Shown: positions 35,731 through 45,093, counted from the stretch's first letter. The stretch: 64,000 bases of DNA from G965216905 sp965216905 (GCA_965216905.1 OZ244213.1:62001-126000); one strand, 5' to 3'. The notes: a model not told the origin generated them from the letters alone. Made by a program: numbers and translations.

Positions 35731-35758
35731 CGCCGCTGACCCTCGTGCCGCGGGCGGT

Positions 35759-36262
35759 TCAGGCCTCGGTGGAGCGGTAGAGTTCGCCCAGCCGAAGGTA
35801 CTCGGCGACTCCGGCCCGCTGCCGCTCGGACTCGTCTGGGCGTATCGGTCGCAACGCCCGGGCGGGCGCGCCGACTGCCAGCATGCCCGGTGCGACTTCT
35901 CTGCCCTCGGGGAGTACCGATCCGGCGGCCAGCCAGCTTCCGTCACCGACCTGTGACCGATTCAACGCCATCGCCCCGATCCCGATCAGGCACCCCGACC
36001 CGATCGTGGCGCCATGGACCACGGCCGCATGTCCGATCGTGCTGTCAGAGCCGACCACGGTGGGGATGCCTTCGTCACAGTGCACCACGGCATTGTCCTG
36101 CACGTTGGTCCTGGCGCCGATGACGATCTCGTCCAGCTCGGCGCGAATGACCGCACCGAACATGATCACCGCCCCTTCCGCGATGGTGACGTTCCCCCGG
36201 ACGATGGCCGTCGGTGCCACGTACGCCGATTCATGGATCCGCGGGTGGGCCGATCCCCGCAT
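35759..36262 (-). CDS. Gamma-carbonic anhydrase-like hexapeptide-repeat protein
   Basis: The 167-residue left-handed beta-helix protein has repeated hexapeptides (VAPTAIVRGNVTIAEGAVIMFGAVIRAE). The His residues expected to hold zinc in gamma-carbonic anhydrases lie in AVVHCDEG and IGHAAVVHG. Such proteins (YrdA/PaaY type) may hydrate CO2 or act as thioesterases. The ATG overlaps the stop of the acidic repeat protein (TGATG), so the two are co-translated. Confidence 0.88.
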   Translation of the reverse strand: MRGSAHPRIHESAYVAPTAIVRGNVTIAEGAVIMFGAVIRAELDEIVIGARTNVQDNAVVHCDEGIPTVVGSDSTIGHAAVVHGATIGSGCLIGIGAMALNRSQVGDGSWLAAGSVLPEGREVAPGMLAVGAPARALRPIRPDESERQRAGVAEYLRLGELYRSTEA

Positions 36263-38442
36263 CAGGTCCAGCCGTCGTAGACGTCGGTCCCTTCGAACGA
36301 CACATGGCCACAGTCCGCGCAGACCCGGCGCGTGATCCCGCCCACCGTCCTGCTCTCCTGATAGTCGTGGTCGTGATGCAACTGCTTGCGTCCAAACAGC
36401 CCGAACAGCTTGGGCTTCTCCTGAGGCACCACGACGTTTTGCCGTGACTCGGCCGAGATCAGTGAGCCCCCGGCAGAGGCGGCGGGAGCGGGCTCCGGCT
36501 CCGTGGCCGGCTCCGGGGCCCTGAGCACCGACGGCTGCGGTCGGCTGCGCTCGAAGTCATCGGACTCCTCCGGACCGATCTCGGGATCGCCGACCTCCGG
36601 CCCCCCGACGTCGGCGGAATCGTCTTTGGGCGCATCGTCCGGGAGATCGTCCGACCCATCGTCCGGGACGTCTTCTGGCGCATCGGCAGGGACATCGTCC
36701 GGCACGTCGTCCGGAACATCTTCCGGCCCATCGGCAGGAGCATCGTCTGGCACGTCGTCCGGAACATCTTCCGGCCCATCGGCAGGAGCATCGTCTGGCA
36801 CGTCGTCCGGAGCATCTTCTGGCCCATCGGCAGGGACATCGGCAGGGACATCGGCAGGGACATCGGCAGGGACATCGGCGTCAGCCGGTACTTCGCCTTC
36901 CCCTTCAACGTGGGCCGGGATGTCGGTGGGAACGTCGACCACATCCGACTGTCCCCCGTCGACGACCACGACCTCGATCTCGGGGAGATCCACCGCGTCG
37001 AGGACATCATCATCCTGAGCAGGCTCCATTGTGGCCGAGGTCGACGCATCCGGAGCATGGGGCGGTTCCGTTCCGGCCTCGGGCGCCGCACGATCGGCGG
37101 CGTCGGCGTCACCGGCGTCCGGTGTGAGGACGCCGGCTGCGGAGGGCTCTTCGGCATCCCAGTCATCGAGCACGTCCTCGAATCCACGAGGAAACGACCC
37201 GTGGTCGTCGCCGGGCTCACCATCGGGCTCACCACCATCGGGCTCACCGTCGGGCTCACCGGCAGACAACGCACCGGCGTCGACGATCTCGCCCACCGCC
37301 GCCCCGACCTCGTCATGCTCGAGTCGAGCTTCATCGGACTTCCGATCTTCCACCGGTCGAGCTTCGGCGTGCGCCACTTCCGTCCCCTCGGCGTCGACCA
37401 GATCGGCGGTGACCTCCTCCGCCTCGACCGTCATCGGTTCAGAAACGGCTTCGACCGTGTCCGATTCGGTCTCCGGCTCAACTCCGGACTCGGCCGGTTC
37501 CGGCTCAACCGCGGCCTCGGCTTCGGGCACACCCTCCGACTCCACCTCCGTGTCCACCGCCGCAGCCTCAACCGCGTCAGGCTCAACCGCCGCCTCGGCT
37601 TCGGGCACACCCTCCGACTCCACCTCCGTGTCCACCGCCGCAGCCTCCGGCTCCGGCTCTACCAGAGCTTCGGCCGTCGCCACACCCTCGACCGCCTCGG
37701 TTTCCACACCCTCGACATCCGATTCGGCTTCCGGCGGTGCGTCATGCGTTGGATGCACGTCCTCGATCGGTCGGGGATGCTCGGCGTCTTCCATCTCGGC
37801 CGCCGCCGAGTCGGAGTCTCCGGCTTGGTCGGTGACGAAAGCGCGACCCGGATCCGGTGTCTCCCCGGGAACCCAGTTGATGGCGGATTCCGGTTCGTGT
37901 TCCTCGGCCACGTACATGGCCTCGTCCGAGTCGTACAGGTCGGGCTGTGGTTCGGAGGTCCCGGATGGATCGGCCGCAGCCTCCTCGACGGTCGTCAGTT
38001 CCTCGGATGCCGATTCCGCGGGATCGGTCGGCTCGACCGTCGAGACCGAGTCCTGGACCACCTCGGCGACCGGGGGCGCAACCTCCGCGTCCGACTGGCC
38101 GGGAAGCTGCGGAGCCGGCGTCCGAGTCCGACGGCGACTCCGGAACAGCGAGCGCCGCCGCTTCCCGAGCCGATGCGACACTTCTTCGATCACCGTGACG
38201 CCGTTGTACGCGAAGCCGAGCGGATCCTCGGCGGAGAACACCATCTGCTCACCGGCCAGGACCAACGAGAAGCGTTCGCTGGCGGTTCGTTCGACGCTGA
38301 CCGCATCGAGGCGCCACGTCCCGAGATCGACGTCATCCGACGTCATGTTGAGATAGACGTCGTCGATCGTCAGGACCACGGGGATGCCCTCCCCACGATC
38401 ACCAGAGACGTTCAGCCTGCCTCGATACTGCACTTCGAACAC
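36262..38442 (-). CDS. Acidic repeat protein with C-terminal zinc ribbon
   Basis: This roughly 726-residue protein is unrecognised. Residues 1-90 form a beta-rich globular domain (DDVYLNMTSDDVDLGTWRLD). A basic patch (GKRRRSLFRSRRRTRT) is followed by about 500 residues rich in Asp, Glu, Ala, Pro and Val made of tandem repeats. The C-terminus (KLFGLFGRKQLHHDHDYQES...CADCGHVSFEG) has a His cluster and a CxxC that may form a zinc ribbon. No signal peptide is seen. GTG 38442 has AGAGG too close; GTG 38433 is spaced better, so the start is open. It is followed by the carbonic-anhydrase-like gene. Confidence 0.78.
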   Translation of the reverse strand: MFEVQYRGRLNVSGDRGEGIPVVLTIDDVYLNMTSDDVDLGTWRLDAVSVERTASERFSLVLAGEQMVFSAEDPLGFAYNGVTVIEEVSHRLGKRRRSLFRSRRRTRTPAPQLPGQSDAEVAPPVAEVVQDSVSTVEPTDPAESASEELTTVEEAAADPSGTSEPQPDLYDSDEAMYVAEEHEPESAINWVPGETPDPGRAFVTDQAGDSDSAAAEMEDAEHPRPIEDVHPTHDAPPEAESDVEGVETEAVEGVATAEALVEPEPEAAAVDTEVESEGVPEAEAAVEPDAVEAAAVDTEVESEGVPEAEAAVEPEPAESGVEPETESDTVEAVSEPMTVEAEEVTADLVDAEGTEVAHAEARPVEDRKSDEARLEHDEVGAAVGEIVDAGALSAGEPDGEPDGGEPDGEPGDDHGSFPRGFEDVLDDWDAEEPSAAGVLTPDAGDADAADRAAPEAGTEPPHAPDASTSATMEPAQDDDVLDAVDLPEIEVVVVDGGQSDVVDVPTDIPAHVEGEGEVPADADVPADVPADVPADVPADGPEDAPDDVPDDAPADGPEDVPDDVPDDAPADGPEDVPDDVPDDVPADAPEDVPDDGSDDLPDDAPKDDSADVGGPEVGDPEIGPEESDDFERSRPQPSVLRAPEPATEPEPAPAASAGGSLISAESRQNVVVPQEKPKLFGLFGRKQLHHDHDYQESRTVGGITRRVCADCGHVSFEGTDVYDGWT
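36715..36858 (-). repeat. 48-base tandem repeat (three units)
   Basis: A 48-base unit, about 16 residues of the type DVPDDAPADGPEDVPD, is repeated nearly perfectly, beginning at about 36715, 36763 and 36811. It lies inside the acidic protein and preserves the reading frame. Confidence 0.85.
36833..36881 (-). repeat. 12-base tandem repeat coding PADV
   Basis: GGGACATCGGCA on the plus strand is repeated about four times in a row, coding Pro-Ala-Asp-Val units of the acidic protein. Confidence 0.85.
37502..37657 (-). repeat. 78-base direct repeat (two units)
   Basis: Two nearly identical 78-base copies start at 37502 and 37580 and code a 26-residue unit with AAAVDTEVESEGVPEAEAAV. They lie upstream in the same acidic protein. 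Confidence 0.85.
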
Positions 38443-38558
38443 ACCTCTTCATCAGCCCCCTTCGTGAGGCTGCGTTGCTTACATCGGCCGTCCGGACCAC
38501 AGAACGAAGCGTTTTCGCGCCGTCACCGGCCCTCCCGGCGGTCCCACCATCTCCCCCG

Positions 38559-41405
38559 TCATTCGACGTATGCCTCGATCGGCGGGCACGCACAGACGAG
38601 GTGCCGATCGCCGTAGGCACCGTCGATCCGGCTCACCGGAGGAAAGTAACGCTTCGACGGTCCGGCCGGGAACGCCGCCACGCTGCGCGGATACGGATGC
38701 TCCCAATCGTCGGTCGCGACATTCGCCACCGGGTGCGGTGCATGCACCAGCGGGTTGTCGTCGGCAGGCCATGTCCCATCCTCCACCTTGGCGATCTCGT
38801 GACGAATCGAGATCATCGCCTCGCAGAATCGATCCAGCTCCGCCAGGGTCTCACTCTCGGTCGGCTCGATCATCAGTGTTCCGGCCACCGGAAAGCTGAG
38901 CGTGGGCGCGTGGAACTCGTAGTCCGCCAGCCGCTTGGCCACGTCTTCGGCCGTGACACCCGAATCGCGCGTGATGCCTCGGAGGTCGACGATGCACTCG
39001 TGCGCCACCCGACCGGTCTCTCCCGTATACAGAATCGGAAAGTCGCCGTTCAGCCGGGTGGCCAGGTAATTGGCTGCCAGGATGGCCCGCTTCGTCGCCT
39101 CGGTGAGACCGGTGGCGCCCATCATCGCCAGATACGTCCAGCTGATCGCCAGGATGCCCGCCGAGCCCCACGGGGCGGCCGAGACCGCCCCGGCCCCGGA
39201 GACGTCGCTGCGGTCCGGTCCGGCCGACGGACGCTCCTCGTGACCGGGCAGGAAAGGAGCCAGGTGCGCCCTGACCCCAACCGGCCCGACCCCCGGACCA
39301 CCGCCGCCGTGCGGGATGGTGAAGGTCTTGTGCAGATTGAGGTGGGACACGTCTGCACCGAACCGGCCGGGACGAGCCAGCCCGACGAGCGCATTCAGGT
39401 TCGCCCCATCCACGTAGACCTGACCGCCGTGCTCGTGAACGATCTCACACAGGCGGGCGATGCTCTCCTCGAACACTCCGTGGGTGGAGGGATAGGTGAC
39501 CATCGCCGCCGCCAGGCGATCGGAGTGGTCCTTCGCCTTGACCTCCAGATCGGCCAGGTCGACGTCGCCCCGATCGTCGCAGGCGACCACCACGACCCGG
39601 AGACCCACCATCGCCGCCGATGCTGCGTTGGTTCCGTGGGCCGACGACGGGATGAGGACCACATCGCGCTCGGGGTTCCCCCGTGCTGCGTGGTATGCCT
39701 GGATGGCGAGCAGACCTGCATACTCGCCCTGCGATCCGGCGTTGGGCTGAAGCGACATTGCGTCGTATCCGGTCAGCTCACACAGCCATCGCTCGAGATC
39801 GTCGATCAGCTCCAGGTAACCCTCCACCTGTTCGAGCGGTGCAAAGGGATGGACACGTGCGAACTCGGGCCACGTGATGGGCATCATCTCCGTCGTGGCA
39901 TTGAGCTTCATGGTGCACGATCCCAACGGGATCATCGTTCGGTCGAGGGCCAGGTCCTTGTCGGACAGCCGGCGCAGATATCGGAGCATCTCGTGCTCGG
40001 TGCGGTATCGGTGGAAGACCTCGTGGGTGAGGTACGGCGACACGCGGCGCAGGCCGTCGGGAATACCGGACGTGCCACCCTCCTCGAGCTCGACATCTGC
40101 CGAGAAGCAGCCGGCAACGGTCGCCACCGTCTCCAGATCGGTGACCTCGTCACAGGCCACCCCGACGACGGATGGACCGACTGCCCGCAGGTTGATGCCA
40201 GCCTCTCTGGCGCGGGCGATGACCCCATCGGCGTCATCGGTCTGGACGGAGATCGTGTCGAACCACGTGTCGTCCACCAGCGTGAACCCGGCGGCCTCGA
40301 GACCGCGAGCGAGGCTGGTCGCGTGGTCGTGGACTCGCTGGGCGATCGCCTGCAGGCCTTCCGGCCCGTGCCACGACGCATAGAGACCGGCCAAGACCGC
40401 CAGCAGCACCTGGGCGGTGCACACGTTCGACGTCGCCTTCTCACGCCGGATGTGCTGCTCGCGGGTCTGGAGCGCCAGCCGGTAGGCGGTCCGCCCCTCC
40501 GCATCGGTCGAGACCCCGACCAACCTGCCCGGAAGGCTGCGAGCCATCTTGTCTCGCGTGGCGATGAAGCCGGCGTGAGGGCCGCCGAAGCCGAGAGGGA
40601 CCCCGAAACGTTGAGAAGAGCCGACCACGATGTCCACTCCCCAGCTCCCGGGCGGCTCGATCAACGTGAGGGCCAGCAAGTCCGCCACCGCCACGGTGAT
40701 GGCGCCCGCCGCCTTCGCCCGCTCCACCAGATCGCTCCGATCGACCAAACCGCCGGTGGTCGAGGGAAATGCCATCACCACGCCAAAGACGCCGTCGAGA
40801 TCCGTCGCCGCATCCAAGTCCGTCACCTGAAGATCGACGCCCAACGGACGGGCCCGGGTCTGGATCACCGAGATCGTCTGCGGATGGCAACCGGCGTCGA
40901 CCAGCAGTGTCTTTCCCTTGACCTTGGACAGCCGAAGACACATCGCCATCGCCTCCGCGGCGGCAGTCGCCTCGTCGAGGAGCGAGGCATTGGCGATCTC
41001 CATTCCGGTGAGATCCGAGACCATCGTCTGGAAGTTGAGAAGTACCTCCAGCCGGCCCTGGGAGATCTCGGGCTGGTAGGGCGTGTACGCGGTGTACCAG
41101 GCCGGGTTCTCGAGCACATTTCGCAGAAGCACCGGTGGGGTGATGGTGTCCGAGTAACCCTGGCCGATCATCGATGTGAGTACCCGATTCTTGCTCGCCA
41201 GGGTGCGGAGCGCCTCGATGGCCTGCTGCTCGGAGAGCGGTGGGGGCAGGTCCAGCGCATCGACCTGCCGTATGTCGTCTGGTAATGCGTCGGCGACGAG
41301 GTCATCGAGGCTCGACACACCAACGGTGTCGAGCGCGGTCTCCAGGTCCGGCCCTTGGAGACCGAGATGGCGGTTGGCAAAGGAGGAGGTGGCTTGATCG
41401 GTCAC
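38559..41405 (-). CDS. gcvP: Glycine dehydrogenase (glycine cleavage P protein)
   Basis: The 948-residue PLP enzyme decarboxylates glycine and passes the aminomethyl group to the H protein lipoyl arm. It is the full-length single-chain form: an N-terminal half with FANRHLG, a C-terminal half with the PLP lysine in LNLHKTFTIPHGGGGPG, and SSAHGTNAASAAMVG. The P-protein markers TPYQPEISQGRLE and QPNAGSQGEYAG are intact. GTG 41405 follows TACGAT by eight bases; the longer frame to 41570 has no ribosome site. No gcvT or gcvH lies in the window. Confidence 0.96.
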   Translation of the reverse strand: MTDQATSSFANRHLGLQGPDLETALDTVGVSSLDDLVADALPDDIRQVDALDLPPPLSEQQAIEALRTLASKNRVLTSMIGQGYSDTITPPVLLRNVLENPAWYTAYTPYQPEISQGRLEVLLNFQTMVSDLTGMEIANASLLDEATAAAEAMAMCLRLSKVKGKTLLVDAGCHPQTISVIQTRARPLGVDLQVTDLDAATDLDGVFGVVMAFPSTTGGLVDRSDLVERAKAAGAITVAVADLLALTLIEPPGSWGVDIVVGSSQRFGVPLGFGGPHAGFIATRDKMARSLPGRLVGVSTDAEGRTAYRLALQTREQHIRREKATSNVCTAQVLLAVLAGLYASWHGPEGLQAIAQRVHDHATSLARGLEAAGFTLVDDTWFDTISVQTDDADGVIARAREAGINLRAVGPSVVGVACDEVTDLETVATVAGCFSADVELEEGGTSGIPDGLRRVSPYLTHEVFHRYRTEHEMLRYLRRLSDKDLALDRTMIPLGSCTMKLNATTEMMPITWPEFARVHPFAPLEQVEGYLELIDDLERWLCELTGYDAMSLQPNAGSQGEYAGLLAIQAYHAARGNPERDVVLIPSSAHGTNAASAAMVGLRVVVVACDDRGDVDLADLEVKAKDHSDRLAAAMVTYPSTHGVFEESIARLCEIVHEHGGQVYVDGANLNALVGLARPGRFGADVSHLNLHKTFTIPHGGGGPGVGPVGVRAHLAPFLPGHEERPSAGPDRSDVSGAGAVSAAPWGSAGILAISWTYLAMMGATGLTEATKRAILAANYLATRLNGDFPILYTGETGRVAHECIVDLRGITRDSGVTAEDVAKRLADYEFHAPTLSFPVAGTLMIEPTESETLAELDRFCEAMISIRHEIAKVEDGTWPADDNPLVHAPHPVANVATDDWEHPYPRSVAAFPAGPSKRYFPPVSRIDGAYGDRHLVCACPPIEAYVE

Positions 41406-41413
41406 GATCCTGG

Positions 41414-41419
41414 ATCGTA
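41414..41419 (-). promoter_or_regulatory. Putative -10 box (TACGAT) of gcvP
   Basis: TACGAT on the minus strand ends eight bases before GTG 41405, so gcvP appears to be near-leaderless despite the long upstream gap. Confidence 0.5.
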
Positions 41420-41677
41420 ACCAAGGGGCCGGACCAGCCGATGGCCGGCGAGCGGTGCCGTTGGGACGCCGGCATCGCCGCCGGCGTGGATAGTTGCACG
41501 TGCACCGGTCAGGTTCTAACGTGCCGTCGCCGGCCGACGTGCGAAATCGCCGGTCGGCGCCCAACCCCAACAGCCGGGCACCGCCACGGAGCCGATGTCA
41601 TTCGGTTCTCTGGTCGGTTGAGAGGCGACGGACCCACTGCCTTGTCTCGGCAAATCGGCTCTCCCTGGGAGAGCTGC

Positions 41678-41712
41678 ATGGGGCTCCGGTTCCCCCCTTG
41701 CCGGAGCCCCAT
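41678..41712. terminator. Perfect 12-base hairpin
   Basis: ATGGGGCTCCGG (41678-41689) and CCGGAGCCCCAT (41701-41712) pair perfectly around an 11-base loop. There is no U tract on either side. On the minus strand it lies about 58 bases past the antiporter stop and could stop transcription in a U-independent way. Confidence 0.5.
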
Positions 41713-41769
41713 GTCACGTTCTGACCCCGGTTCCGCTCTGGCCAACCGGCGCGTGGTGGCCCACGGTGC

Positions 41770-43941
41770 TCAGGTCGACGGAATCGCCACCACGACCACC
41801 GGCACCGCCGAGTGCTCGATGATGTAGCGAACCCGGTGGCCGAGATAGGACCGATCCGACATGAGCCGGTTGGATGCTCCGACGACGAGGAGGTCGAAGC
41901 CGTCGGCGGCCCGGCGCACGATCTCGGTCTCGGGGTGGGTGGCGGTCGCCACATCACTCTCCAGCGTCACCCCCAGCCGGGCGGCCAGTGCCTCCGATGT
42001 GACGATGAGCTCCCGGCCGACCTCGATGGCTTGTTCGACCTGATGCTCGTCGATGACGAGACCCTGGCTCTCGGTTCGCACGACGATGTGAACGGCGGTG
42101 GCCGAACCACCCAACTCGCTGGCGATGGAGTAGGCCAGCTCCTCGGCGGCCCGGGACGCCCTGGTCGGGACGACCGGCACCAATACCGAGCGGGGCTCGA
42201 CCATGTCGTGGGCGGTGGGAGTGCGGACCACGACGACCGGAAGCCCGATCCGGGCGAGGACGCCATCCACGACATTGGAGAACAGACCACCGACACCGTC
42301 TCGTTCCTCCTCGCTGGCGCCGAGCACCACCAGGTCGTACCCGAGGCGGGCCTCCGCGGCGATGGCTCCGGCCGCATCGGGTGCGACCCGCCTGACCAAC
42401 CGATGGTTGTGGTCGACGAGCGCCTCCATCACATCATCAGGCTGCGCTCGCTCCGTCGACGTTCTTCGAAGCATGCGACGCCAGCGCGAGGTCTCGATGT
42501 CCACCGCCAGCACGGTCACCTCGACGTCCTCCAACACTCGAGTCATCAGCTCGGCGGCGAATCGACTGTTCCGCCCGCCACGGGTCGGAAGCAGGACCCG
42601 CCGGCTGGACAGGATCTCGGCCTCCGCCATCAACTCCTCTCGTTCCAGCCGGGCTCGCTCCTCGGCGGGGATCTCCCATCCTCGGACGACGAGCTTGAGA
42701 AGCTGCGGGGCGAGCACCGAGGTGGTGATGGCGGCCACCACCATCACGGTGTACCCGGTTTCGGAGACCACACCCAGGTTGATGCCCACGATCGCCACCA
42801 CGATCCCCATGGCTCCCAGCGCCGAGAGGCCGGATCCCAGCGCCAGGCCTTCCCGGCCGCGGATGCCGCCCAGCCGGCCGAAGACGAGCGTGCCGATCAC
42901 CTTGGCGAGCACCGCGGCGCCGATGATTCCGGCCGTCCAGATGGCCGCTTCCGCCGACGCCAGGAGTCGAACGTCCACCCGGAGCCCGCTGAATGCGAAG
43001 AAGATCGGGGCGAAGAACGAACTGGTGATCACCTCGATCGTGTGGCCGACTCCGTCCATCTGATGCCGGAGGGTGGCGAGAACGATCCCGACCAGGAACG
43101 CTCCGAGAATCGCCTCGAGCCGCAACCACTGCGTGATGATCCCTCCCACCAGCGCCGCAACGATCGTGACGGTGAGGGCGGCCGTGAGCGAAGACCCCCG
43201 GTCCATCACCAGTCGCATGATCCAGTCGAGGAAGCGACGACCCAGCCCCGCCATCAGCACCACGAACACCACCAGGCCACCGAAGGACGTGCCGAGCGCC
43301 ACCGGATCGAAGCCGTCTTGGGCGATTCCCGCCAGCGCGGCCAGCAGCAGCCACCCGATCGCGTCCATCGTCATTCCGGCCGCCAGCGTGATCTGACCGA
43401 AGTTGCGACGAAGGAAGCCGAGGTCCTGGAGGATCTTCGCGACGACCGGCAACGCGGCAACCGACATCGACAGGGCGAAGAAGCCGGCAAAGACGAACGG
43501 CTCAACGGCTTCTCCGCGCCAGTCGAGCGGGGCCCGCTGGATCAGGAAGAACACCACTGCCAACGGTGCGAGCAACCCACCCGCCGACACGGCCACGGCA
43601 GCCCCCTTGAAGCGGTTGATGATGCCGAGATCGGTCTCGAAGCCGATCACGATGAGAAGGAAGATCACCCCGAGCCACGACAGGCCGAACATGGTGGCCT
43701 GCACCACGCTGTCCCCGAACAGCCAATTCCACGTGTCGGGCGCCAGCGCCCCGAAGAGGCTCGGTCCGAGTGCGATACCGGCCAGCAGCTCGCCGACGAC
43801 CGCTGGTTGCCCGGCGAGTTTGAGGATTCCACCCATCAGGCGGGCGATCCCGACCAACAGCGCAAGCTGAACGAGCAGGACCAAAACCTGATGCTCGCTG
43901 AGCAGCGCCGCCGCCCCCTCCGTCGCTGCCAAGAGCCACAT
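41770..43941 (-). CDS. CPA2 cation/H+ antiporter with two USP domains
   Basis: The 723-residue protein has an N-terminal membrane domain of about 12 helices (residues 15-400) of the CPA2/KefB type. The family pattern LKLAGQPAVVGELLAGIALGPSLFG is near residue 40 and the FETDL and DAIGWLLLA helices are present. A cytoplasmic tail of about 320 residues follows with two universal-stress-protein-like halves, the second with LLVVGASNRLMSDRSYLGHRVRYIIEHSAVPVVVV. It should exchange Na+ or K+ for H+ under nucleotide-sensing control. ATG 43941 follows TAAGGT by eight bases. Confidence 0.93.
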   Translation of the reverse strand: MWLLAATEGAAALLSEHQVLVLLVQLALLVGIARLMGGILKLAGQPAVVGELLAGIALGPSLFGALAPDTWNWLFGDSVVQATMFGLSWLGVIFLLIVIGFETDLGIINRFKGAAVAVSAGGLLAPLAVVFFLIQRAPLDWRGEAVEPFVFAGFFALSMSVAALPVVAKILQDLGFLRRNFGQITLAAGMTMDAIGWLLLAALAGIAQDGFDPVALGTSFGGLVVFVVLMAGLGRRFLDWIMRLVMDRGSSLTAALTVTIVAALVGGIITQWLRLEAILGAFLVGIVLATLRHQMDGVGHTIEVITSSFFAPIFFAFSGLRVDVRLLASAEAAIWTAGIIGAAVLAKVIGTLVFGRLGGIRGREGLALGSGLSALGAMGIVVAIVGINLGVVSETGYTVMVVAAITTSVLAPQLLKLVVRGWEIPAEERARLEREELMAEAEILSSRRVLLPTRGGRNSRFAAELMTRVLEDVEVTVLAVDIETSRWRRMLRRTSTERAQPDDVMEALVDHNHRLVRRVAPDAAGAIAAEARLGYDLVVLGASEEERDGVGGLFSNVVDGVLARIGLPVVVVRTPTAHDMVEPRSVLVPVVPTRASRAAEELAYSIASELGGSATAVHIVVRTESQGLVIDEHQVEQAIEVGRELIVTSEALAARLGVTLESDVATATHPETEIVRRAADGFDLLVVGASNRLMSDRSYLGHRVRYIIEHSAVPVVVVAIPST

Positions 43942-43949
43942 GGGATGCG

Positions 43950-43955
43950 ACCTTA
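43950..43955 (-). promoter_or_regulatory. Putative -10 box (TAAGGT) of the antiporter gene
   Basis: TAAGGT on the minus strand ends eight bases before ATG 43941. Confidence 0.45.
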
Positions 43956-43986
43956 CCGATCGGTTCCGGCCAGGACCCGACCGGAG

Positions 43987-45078
43987 TCACACATTGAATC
44001 GAAAGAGGACCACGTCCCCATCGTGGATGACGGCATCCCGTCCCTCGATTCGCATGCGGCCCGCCGCCCGGACTCCGGCCTCACTGCCGAAGTGGACGAG
44101 ATCGCCGATGCTGCACACCTCCGCCCGAATGAAGCCTCGCTCGAAGTCGGTGTGGATGACGCCGGCCGCCTTCGCCGCAGTGGTGCCCCGTCGAATGGTC
44201 CATGCCCGTATCTCCTTCGGCCCGGCGGTGAAGAACGTCTCGAGCCCCAGCACTCGGTACGCCTCGCGTGCCAGCGTGGCGAGACCCGGCTCGGCCAGCC
44301 CCACATCGGCCAGGAATTCGGCTCGATCGGCGTCGTCGAGTGCCGCGATCTGGGCTTCGAGCTCCGCGCAGATGACAACGACGCCTGCGTCCCGTTGCTC
44401 GGCGAGGTCGCGAACCGCCTCGACGTGTCCATTCCCGTCGATCCCCGACTCGTCGACATTGCAGACGAACAACACCGGCTTGGCGGTGATCAGCTGGAGA
44501 TCCCGGAGGGTGCTCCAATCCTCGGCGTTCAACTCCGCCGACGCGGCAGGCCGGCCATCCGCCAGCCGATCGAGCAGCCTCTCGTTCTGTGCCAGCAGTT
44601 GCGCAGCCTCCTTGTCGCCGGTCTTGACCGCCCGGCTGAGACGGTCCTGGCGGCGCTCGACCACCGCCAGGTCGGCGAGTGCCAGCTCGAGTTCGATCAC
44701 CTCGATGTCGCGGGCCGGATCGACGTCGCCGTCGACGTGGGTGATGTCATCGGAGTCGAAGCACCGGACGACATGCAGGATCGCATCGACGCCCCGTATG
44801 TGACCGAGGAACTGGTTTCCGAGCCCCTCGCCCTCGGATGCGCCCTTGACCAATCCGGCGATGTCGACGATCTCCACCACCGCCGGGACGATGGCGTCGG
44901 TGTCGATCACCGAGTTGATCCTCGACAACCGGGCGTCCGGGACGGGAACGACGCCCACGTTGGGCTCGATCGTCGCGAATGGATAGTTGGCCGCTTCCAC
45001 GGACGCGGCGGTCAATGCGTTGAAGAGGGTGCTCTTACCCACGTTGGGGAGACCCACGATCCCGGCCTGAAGTGACAT
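43987..45078 (-). CDS. ychF: Redox-regulated ATPase YchF (OLA1 family)
   Basis: The 363-residue protein has the G1 motif GLPNVGKSTLFNALT (about 9-23), NYPFATIEPNVGVVPVPD, the G3 DIAG region, a coiled-coil insertion and a C-terminal TGS domain ending DVVLFRFNV. YchF binds ATP despite its GTPase fold and associates with ribosomes. It is a single-copy housekeeping gene. ATG 45078 has TACTGT nine bases upstream and no ribosome site. The antiporter gene begins 45 bases downstream with its own -10 box. Confidence 0.96.
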   Translation of the reverse strand: MSLQAGIVGLPNVGKSTLFNALTAASVEAANYPFATIEPNVGVVPVPDARLSRINSVIDTDAIVPAVVEIVDIAGLVKGASEGEGLGNQFLGHIRGVDAILHVVRCFDSDDITHVDGDVDPARDIEVIELELALADLAVVERRQDRLSRAVKTGDKEAAQLLAQNERLLDRLADGRPAASAELNAEDWSTLRDLQLITAKPVLFVCNVDESGIDGNGHVEAVRDLAEQRDAGVVVICAELEAQIAALDDADRAEFLADVGLAEPGLATLAREAYRVLGLETFFTAGPKEIRAWTIRRGTTAAKAAGVIHTDFERGFIRAEVCSIGDLVHFGSEAGVRAAGRMRIEGRDAVIHDGDVVLFRFNV

Positions 45079-45087
45079 GAGCGCGGG

Positions 45088-45093
45088 ACAGTA
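45088..45093 (-). promoter_or_regulatory. Putative -10 box (TACTGT) of ychF
   Basis: TACTGT on the minus strand ends nine bases before ATG 45078. Confidence 0.45.

Larger units (their letters stand above)
41406..41769. other. 364-base intergenic region with strong inverted repeats
   Basis: No protein gene is supported between the antiporter stop and gcvP, both on the minus strand. It holds three inverted repeats: CCGGTT/AACCGG at 41727-41749, the 12-base stem at 41678-41712, and the GCTCTCCC-T-GGGAGAGC palindrome at 41658-41674. I looked for glycine, c-di-AMP, SAM, cobalamin and TPP aptamer cores and found none. It may hold a terminator and a structured RNA of unknown type. Confidence 0.55.

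Noticed and set aside
36640..36890. Possible CRISPR array because of regular short repeats
   Set aside because: The repeats are contiguous coding units without unique spacers and stay in frame with the acidic protein; no cas gene is present.
41406..41769. Glycine, c-di-AMP or other known riboswitch before gcvP
   Set aside because: I searched both strands by eye for the conserved aptamer cores and found none; only unassigned hairpins remain.
41812..45075. A very long open frame on the plus strand across the antiporter and ychF genes
   Set aside because: It is antisense to two well-conserved proteins, has no ribosome site or family motif, and its amino-acid mix (Arg, His, Asp, Gln) is that of a high-GC shadow frame.
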